64,000 nt of DNA from Mangifera indica. Lineage: Eukaryota; Streptophyta; Magnoliopsida; Sapindales; Anacardiaceae. Below are positions 56,336-64,000 of the stretch, one piece after another. Location of the stretch: assembly GCF_011075055.1 (NCBI RefSeq), contig NC_058137.1:29187463-29251462 (forward strand), read 5' to 3'. Below the pieces are notes generated by a model. That model was not told the origin of the DNA. It saw only the letters and a program-made list of their open reading frames with translations, and did no database searches. The translations under genes and the position numbers were made by a program. Position 1 is the first letter of the stretch. Every line of letters starts with the position of its first letter.

Positions 56336-56905
56336 TAACTCTCGACAAAGTCTGGATCTTGAAGATGATTCTGATGTGGGTTCGGAGTAAATTTATAGGA
56401 ATTTATGTAATAAGAGGTTGAAGAATGACTGGTCAAGACAAAGCTTAAACGTCACAAGGGATTTTTGGCTTAAACGTGAAACAATAAAAGAATGATGTAT
56501 AGGGGTAGACTTTGTTGCTGCGGACAAACATAAAAGTGAATAAAAAGGAGTTGGGCTTTTTGGAAGCATGTTTATGTGAAACGGTTGCAAGGTTACATTC
56601 GGTTAGGATAACTTGAGATTATTTAACTCAATTGAGAAATAAATTCAGTTTTTAAAATGTTTTTACTTTAAATTTGATTTAAATCAATTTAAATTCAAAT
56701 ATTTCAATTGATTCAAACTTAATTCATTAAATATAAATTAAAATTAATTCAAACCGTAAATATCTAATAAGATCTACCAACAAATACTAATTATAAAAGG
56801 TAAGTAATATTACTGGATACTTAATGATATATTCTAGTTAAATAAAAGTCAATTTGAGCTCAATTAAAATTTCTTTTATTTTGAATTTGATTTGAATTAG
56901 TTAAA
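56336..56905. other. Promoter of small membrane protein gene and AT-rich flank
   Basis: 56336-56600 should be promoter and leader of the reverse-strand gene. 56600-56905 is AT-rich with the dispersed AATTTGATTTAAATCAATTT repeat type. No gene is seen. Confidence 0.45.
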
Positions 56906-57625
56906 GGCCGAAAGATTATTTCCCACCCAAGGTATGTTGCATTCCTAAGTTTTTTCTCTTTAATTTTGAAAATCTCAAATACCCACTTATAAATAGTTAA
57001 AATTAACGGTGTAAAAGTAAAATCGTTATTTTATCTATAATATTAAAAATAAATTAAAATATAATTTTTTTTGCCCCTCTAAACTTTAAAAACTAAAAGT
57101 TTCCCCTAGCCAAAGTTTTAAAAAATAACAGTTTCCCCTAGAATTTCGTTTTCTAGATCTTTGGTGCTATTTCCGACGATCTCTTCCTCCCAAAGCCTCC
57201 TCTCCCTCCGGCGGTCTCTCTCCTCCCATTAAACACCAGATCGATATCGGAGGAGCCATAGAAGATGAAGAGTTTTGTCTTCCCTGATGAAGCTCTTCGT
57301 CTTCCACTACTCCTCTGACGTCGATCAGACGTCCAAATGGGTGGAAAAAGACTGTCGAAGAGAGAGACCATCGGAGGGAGAGACTACCAACAATAAAGCC
57401 AGAGATCTGGAAACAAAACCCTAAGGAGAAACTGTTATTTTTTAAAACTTAAGCTAGAGGAAACTTTTAGTTTTTAAAGTTTAGGGGGGTAAAAAGAGAT
57501 AAAATTTTAAGGGTTAGAGTTCCATTAATTTTAAATACTCATAGGTGGGTATTTAAGATTTTCAAAATTAAAAGAGAAAAATTTGAAAATGCAGCATACC
57601 TTGAGTGGAAAATAGTCTTTTGGCT
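56906..57625. mobile_element. Fold-back element of the same family as 25732-26558
   Basis: About 720 bp, with ends GGCCGAAAGATTATTTCCCA (left) and, reversed from the right, AGCCAAAAGACTATTTTCCA. Inverted similarity runs inward about 250 bp on each side (CAAGGTATGYTGCATT, CTCTTTAATTTTGAAAATCT), and the GC-richer centre is also roughly inverted (AGATCTTTGGTGCTATTTCC with the reverse of GCCAGAGATCTGG). Flanking 9-mers TTAGTTAAA and CTGTTTAAA are only partly alike. There is no transposase. The small reverse frame at 57153-57371 is the centre of the element. Confidence 0.8.
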
Positions 57626-58392
57626 GTTTAAATATTTAAATCAATTTAAACTTGATTTATTTTATAAAAATAAACTCAATCTTAGATTGAGTTTAGTTCA
57701 ATAGTTTGTGTTGGGAACACTCATGTCAAAAATCAAATTCTGTGAATTACTGTAAATTGTAAATTTGCATACTCGAATTTAATTTCAATAAAACTCATTT
57801 GAATACGGCATAAGATATTAATGTTAGTCTATTTTCATGACACCATTTGCCCAAGTACATTTTTTTCAGTTGGGAGACTTGATTTTTATGTTACGGTTTG
57901 GTTATGTGTGTGGAGTATCCAGAAGAAGAAGAAGTAAGTCTTATGTTAAAAATAACGTAAAATATTATGTTTATAGAGAGAAGGCAGGTTTTAAACAATT
58001 TATAAATGTCTAATTACCATCCAACGTCCTTCTAATAACTGTTCTTAGCAGTTAAATTAAACTAGATTAGATCAACCCATTATAGGTAAACCTAAATCCA
58101 ATAGTTTGAATTCGGAAGAATTGCACCCCTAGTTTCTTGACCATATATATTATTGCTTGTCTTTTATAATTAGTATTTATTTATGGTATGGTCTAAACGT
58201 ATCCTTATTCAAATCAGTGTAACAAAAGGTCCAATAGTTTCCTTAACATCCAAACCTAATTTTTTAATTTCAGAAAAGTCCCACTAAAAACCACTAATTT
58301 AAGACACACCCATCGCTGTCCTCGCTCTCTCTCTTCCTCGACAAACAAAACATCTATAATTTCATATGATTTTTCGCGCAGCAAATGAACAT
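57626..58392. promoter_or_regulatory. VARICOSE upstream region
   Basis: AT-rich DNA ending in a CT-rich leader (CTCGCTCTCTCTCTTCCTCG, about 58320-58339), the probable 5' UTR of the gene starting at 58393. An in-frame ATG also exists at 58366. Confidence 0.5.
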
Positions 58393-61300
58393 ATGGCATC
58401 TTCTAAAACCCCTCAACCTCAATTTGACATGCACAGTTTCTTCCCTCCTTATTATCCGCCGTCCTCCTCCTCCACCACCACCAACACCACTGCAACCTCC
58501 TCTTCCTTCTTCCCTTACCCTCCGCCATTCCCCGAGCCCCACGCTAACATGCAACCCCCCAGGTTGCCCCCTTATCATACACCCCCTCCTCTCAACGCCG
58601 GCACCCAAATTCTCGCTCTTCTCAACAACAACAGCAGCACCAACAACGCTAACAATAATGGCGTTAATAATTCTACTAATAGTATTATTATTGCTAATAA
58701 TTCTTGTCAGAGAACGGCCAAAGGGCGACGTGTTTCAGGTGATTGCGTGGCGTATGACGTAGACGATCGTGTTGAAGGCGAAACAGAACCGATGCAACTG
58801 GAGGCGACTCCGATTACTAAGTACGGGTCGGATCCTGAGCTTGTTCTCGGCAGACAAATCGCTGTTAATGCACATTACATTGTGTACGGACTTAAAGGTG
58901 GAAATGTTAGGGTTTTGAATCTCAACACCGCTTCGCGCGCTTTGTTTCGTGGCCACACTAAGGTATTAGTAATTTGTTTTGGGTTTTCTTAGTTTTGTCA
59001 TTAGAGTGTTCTATGATGAGTTTGTTTTGTTTTTTTCGGTGTTTATTGCAAGTGTTTTTCTGTAATGGGTTTGCTTTGTTTCTTTGCTAAGCATTTGTAG
59101 TTTGTTATAGGCTTTAGTGAATGGCAATAAGTGTTCTGTGATGAGTTTGTTGTGAGTTTACTGGTGGGATGTTTGTAATTTATCTTGTTTAGTAGTGTTT
59201 ATTGTTAAAGGTTTTGTAATGAATTTGGTTTGCATTGTTTGTTGGGATTCAGAGAGTCACGGATATGGTGTTTTTTGCGGATCATGTGCACCTTTTGGCT
59301 ACTGTGAGCGTGGAGGGGCGAGTTTATGTTTGGAAGATATGTGAAGGTCCAGATGAGCAAGATAAGCCACAAATTACTGGCAATGTTGTTTTTGCTACTC
59401 ATTTTTTAGGAGAGAATAAAGGAGATTATGTGCATCCCAGGCTTTGTTGGCATTGTAACAAACAAGTAATCATATTGAATTGAAATGTTTGTTTTGTATT
59501 TTGTGGGAAAATTGTTTGTGATATTGTTTTGCTTTGTTGAGTTTCATTTTGCAGGATGTTTTGGTGGTGGGAATTGGGAAGTGTGTGTTGAGAATTGATA
59601 CTGCAAAAGCTGAGAAGGGTGAAGGTTTTTCAACTGAGACACCTCGTCAGTGTTCTGTTGACAGACTCTTTGATGGAATTCAGTTGGTTGGTAAACATGA
59701 TGGAGAAGTAACTGATATATCTTTTTGTCAGTGGACAATCACCCGTTTGGTTTCTGCTTCTACCGATGGCACGGTTGGTGCTTCTTTATTTGTGCATCAT
59801 CTTTTAATAAATGTAATGATTTTCTTTTTGATGGTGGCTGAAATTAGTTATTGGAGTAGCTTAGTGATGGTAAATTCATAATTTCAAATTTTATCGAAGA
59901 AAAGGTGAAGTAATAAAAGCGCAGTAATGGAAGTTCTTGGTTGGAGCTGCATGTGAGGGAAGGCAATGAACTATGCCAATAAGTTATAATCCTTCTAGAG
60001 TAGTGTAGTGAGTTTTCTCCAGGGATGGTTGTTAGTTTACTGACTGTTCTGATGATTTTTCAATTGTGGTTTTTCTCTTTTGTCCCATCTTTGAAACAAA
60101 ATATTGGTTTACTACTTAAGTATCTTCTGTTGTTCTCTTTTTCACGTGTGCATTTGTTTGTCTTGTGATTGATTAATATCAATAAGTGGATTGATTGTGG
60201 CTATGAAAATTTCTTGTTTTGCAACAGATAAAGATTTGGGAAGATGGCAAGGCAGGGCCCCTTGCTACATTGAAACCTCACGGTGGCCAACCTGTAAATT
60301 CAGCCAAGTTCTTGACTGCTCCACACCAGGCGGGTCACATCATACTTGTCACAGTGGTACATGCCGACCTAGTACTTTATGCTGCTATACAATGAGCATC
60401 TTCCCATTGGTCACTTTAGTCATTTTTTTTAGATGATCAAGAAGGTCATCATTGATTAGAATGTTTTATATTTTTGGCATTCATACTTTTGCTGTTAAAC
60501 TTCATGAAATGTTACTTTAGGGCTTCTGTCATCTTTCTTTTTAGAAATCTGCTCTTTGACCTTTTTATGGCAGTTAAGTATTGTACTTGCATTATTATGA
60601 CTACTATTGCATTTTTCTTAATTAAACGATTAAGCTATTATTAAATAGATAATCCATTTCCAGGGACCTTTAAATAAGGAAGTGAAGATTTGGTCATCAA
60701 CTAGTGAAGAAGGATGGCTGCTTCCTGGTGATGTTGAATCATGGAAGTGTACGCAGACATTAGACTTCAGGAGTTCTGCTGAAGCTCAGGTTGAGGAGGC
60801 ATTCTTTAACCAAACTGTGGCATTGTCTCAAGCTGGTCTTCTCTTATTTGCAAATGCGAAGAAGAATGCAATTTACTCAGTACACTTGGACTATGGAGCT
60901 AATCCCATGGCCACCCGCATGGATTACATAGCAGAGTTTACTGTAACCATGCCTATTTTGAGTTTCACTGGAACAACTGAGCCTCCTGGTGAACACATAG
61001 TTAAGCTTTATTTAGTCCAAACATTGGCTATTCAGCAGTATGCTTTGGACTTGTGCCAGTGCTTGCCACCACCAATAGAAAGTGTGGAGAATACAGTTTC
61101 AGGTGTCTCACATGATGCAAGTAATGCTGACTTAAATGGAATTAGAGTTAGCGCATTTCCATTCCCTAGTCCAGCATCCAGGCCAATTTACTCTGAAGTT
61201 GCTACTGCAAGATATCCTCTATGTTCTACTTCTTTTGAGGCTCCTGCTTTGCCAGAAACTATGACGTCTAACATGGTTTCTAATCCAATTTCTCTGGCAC

Positions 61301-63936
61301 GAACAACTATTGATACTAATGTAATTTGTATGGCATCACCTTCTCTTCCACTGAGTCCTCAGTTGTCTAGGAAGCTTTCCGGTCTTGGAAATGCAAAAAA
61401 TAGCCTTGATCTGGGCCCCTCGCTTGGTGAACATGGCGGAAGCCAATCCATTATTGACTGTTCAGTTGCCAGGCAAATGGACACCATTCATGTAAATGTA
61501 TCTGGTGCAGCTTCCTATAATAATGATGCAAAGAATGAAGAAAAGAAAATTGCAACAAAAGATATATCCAGGGTGCTTAATCCATCTATCCTGTTCAAAC
61601 ATCCTACTCATTTGATAACTCCTTCTGAGATCTTAATGTCAAGTTCATCTTCTGAAACTACTAATATTATTAAGCGCCATGAGGAGGAAAAGGCAAATAT
61701 TCAAGATGTGGTCATCAATAGGGATATGGTAAGTGGTGAGGTGGAGGTTAAAGAAGTGGGTGAAACAAGGGCTGCTCATGGTGATGAATTTGGTTCCCAT
61801 GAAGAAACAGAAAACACAGAAAAGCTGTTCTGCTCCCAGGCTTCAGATCTTGGAATTGAGATGGCCAGAGATTCATCTGCAATATTGGCAGAAAATCATT
61901 TTGTGGAAGAAGAGCCGGAAGTTGATGGTGCTGGCTTAACAGCCCAACTTTCCCAACCTTCTGTTAGTGGTGAGTCAGAAGCCCAGGACTCTACAAAAGA
62001 TGTTAATGGAAAGGTTTCAGGGTCAGCTGTGACATCAGTATTTGCACAATCTGGAACACTGAGTGCCAAGGGGAAAAACCAGACAGGAAGCAATGCTCAA
62101 GTGCCAGTTCATTCTTCAAGTGTTCCCAACTCAGTTGGTTCTTTCTGTGAACCTGGTGGGAGTTCAACTCTCACCTCTGCACCCGCTGATTCGTCTCAAA
62201 TCACAACAATGCAAAATACACTTAATCAGGTGACTGCTTGGAGTTAGTGCAAGTTTTTCTGCATTTTAATTGCTCAATATGCATAAGAGAGTGTCATTTG
62301 AGAATAACTTACATGAATGTATTGTGAAGAGATTATTTGATCACTTCCTGGCACTGGATAAGTGGTTTTGTTTTTCATACTAGTAATACATTTCTGATGT
62401 TTAGTAATAATATCCTGTATATTGCCTTTTTAATCTTGATTGCTTCAATATTTTCTCTTCATTATTGATAAATTATTAAATATGACAATAATGAAAGCCT
62501 TTGATTTATGTAAAATTGGATGTTGGAGTTCAACCTTTTAATTATGTATGTCAAATTTTTTCTGAAATTATGATCTGTCGATCTAGTATTAATCTTCACT
62601 GTCATTCTTGGTTGGGAACCTTGGAACCTGTTTCATGTTTCTATTTGTCATCTCATACTAGTAACACTACAGTAGTGTATTTCGCAAAGAATGAAAGTTT
62701 AAGTTTTTGGTTCTCATATGATAAGCCATCATAAATATGACATGCACTTGCAATATGTTCCCATTGTGGTCAACTGATCAACATAGTATTTGCTTTTCAT
62801 GAAGCTAATGGCCGTGCAAAAGGAACTGCAGAAGCAGATGTCAAGCTTGGTGACCCTTCCTGTAACAAAAGAAGGTAAAAGACTGGAGGCATCTCTAGGA
62901 AGGTGGATTGAGAAGGCTGTCAAGGCCAGTACTGATACATTGTGGGCTCGTTTCCAAGAGGAGAACGGAAAAAATGAGAAATTATCCCGAGACCGCAAAC
63001 AGCAAGTAACTTTGATCACTAGCATTATTAACAAGGACTTGACCCCTGTAGTAGAAAAAGCAGTGAAGAGGGAATTGGCTGCAGTTGGACCAGCTATTGT
63101 CCGCACCATCACTCCCAGCATTGAGAAAACCATTTCGTCAACTATTACAGAGTCCTTCCAGGTTTGAACTCCTAATCTCTGGTTCTTCTGAAAGGAATTT
63201 GGTTTATTGGTATCTAATTGATACTTTGTGCTGCAGAGAGGAGTCGGTGACAAGGCAGTGAATATGCTGGAGAGGTCAGTTAATACAAGGCTTGAAGCCA
63301 CTGTTGGTAGGCAAATCCAAGCACAATTTCAAACTTCTGGCAAGATAGCTCTCCAGGTCACAAGTTCAGCTTGGCTTATTTTAATTAGATTTTGAATATC
63401 ATCTTGACTGAATAAATTATCATTGCTCATATAGGTTGCTTATCATTTGATGTGAGTTTAAAGAAATATCTGATCTTATCATTCTGTTCATCTAGGATGC
63501 TTTGAAGTCCAGTGTAGAAGCTTCAATTTCCCCTGCCTTTGAAAAGTCATGCAAAGCTATTTTTGAGCAAGTGGATGCTACCTTTCAGAAAGGAATGGCT
63601 GAACATACAACCGCAGCTCTGCAGCATTTTGAAACTGCACATTCTCCCTTTGCTCTAGCTTTAAGGGTTTGTATTGTCATGTTACATTACGCCATTCATA
63701 TAGAACCACTGACCTATCTTCTCCCCTTCTTACCTCTGAGGTTCATAAATCAAAATCTTTTATTCTTTCAGGATTCAATTACTTCTGCTTCAGCAATGAC
63801 CCAAACTTTAAGTGGAGAATTGACAGATGTTCAGCGTAAACTTATTAGTCTCGCCGCTGCAGGAGGAAATCCAACTGTTGTAAATCCCTTGATTCCCCAA
63901 CTGAGCAATGGACCTTTGCATGTTCTCCATGATAAG
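58393..63936 (+). CDS. VCS: VARICOSE / enhancer of mRNA-decapping protein 4 (5' nine exons, partial)
   Basis: Exons: 58393-58962, 59253-59465, 59555-59773, 60228-60356, 60664-62229, 62805-63161, 63237-63356, 63496-63666 and 63772-63936, about 1170 residues. The family has about 1300-1400, so roughly the last 200 lie beyond the window. The N-terminus is Pro/Ser/Thr/Asn-rich. WD40-type repeats follow ([52 protein letters not shown]), then a long Ser-rich linker in exon 5 and the helical oligomerisation region ([30 protein letters not shown] [30 protein letters not shown]). VARICOSE is the scaffold joining DCP1 and DCP2 in P-bodies for mRNA decapping. ATG 58366 would add nine residues; I prefer 58393 (ATGGCATCTTC). 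Confidence 0.93.
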
Positions 63937-64000
63937 GTTTTCTGCTTTCTTTTGTTTGTTATTTACAAGTAACAAATTTGTTATAACTTATAAGGTTTTT

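Noticed and set aside
57153..57371. Arg/Gly-rich reverse frame
   Set aside because: It is the GC-richer core of the fold-back element and has no family signature.
58354..58608. Gly/Arg-rich reverse frame
   Set aside because: Complement of the Pro/Ser-rich VARICOSE exon 1.

Overview
The window is nuclear DNA of a eudicot plant. Genes carry short GT-AG introns, intergenic DNA is very AT-rich, and the proteins are plant types: cytosolic class I aldolase, a SufE-BolA fusion, an NHL protein, CC-NB-LRR resistance proteins and VARICOSE. The species cannot be fixed from the sequence alone.

Layout. 0-4.3 kb: 3' end of a uridine kinase/UPRT gene (UKL type), a complete cytosolic fructose-bisphosphate aldolase gene and a small His/Thr-rich protein gene. 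4.5-7.4 kb: a broken CC-NB-LRR (CNL) gene on the minus strand. 8.7-12.2 kb: intronless SUFE1 (plus) and an NHL/LEA-2 membrane protein gene (minus). 14.6-33.6 kb: a CNL cluster, consisting of an intact minus-strand CNL (932 aa), a CC plus partial NB fragment cut off by a 5'-truncated Ty1/copia element, a CNL 3' relic, and an intact plus-strand CNL (929 aa) of a different subtype. This stretch is full of nested repeats: a copia 3' LTR in a CNL promoter, Mutator-like fold-back elements (one with an exact 9-bp target duplication), and a roughly 2-kb segment present in inverted orientation on either side of the intact plus-strand CNL. 38.3-64 kb: conserved housekeeping genes, namely a BTB/POZ gene, a solo LTR with a 5-bp target duplication, DDI1 (16 exons, minus), TFIIH subunit TFB1 (20 exons, plus), a small Cys-rich membrane protein gene (minus) and the 5' nine exons of VARICOSE/EDC4 (plus), which runs off the right edge.

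How it fits together. Conserved single-copy genes frame a rapidly changing resistance-gene cluster. The minus-strand CNL copies share 5' flanks as well as coding sequence, so whole gene-plus-promoter units were duplicated; transposons, deletions and frameshifts then broke most of them. Exon coordinates below were derived by hand from splice signals, reading frame and family knowledge.
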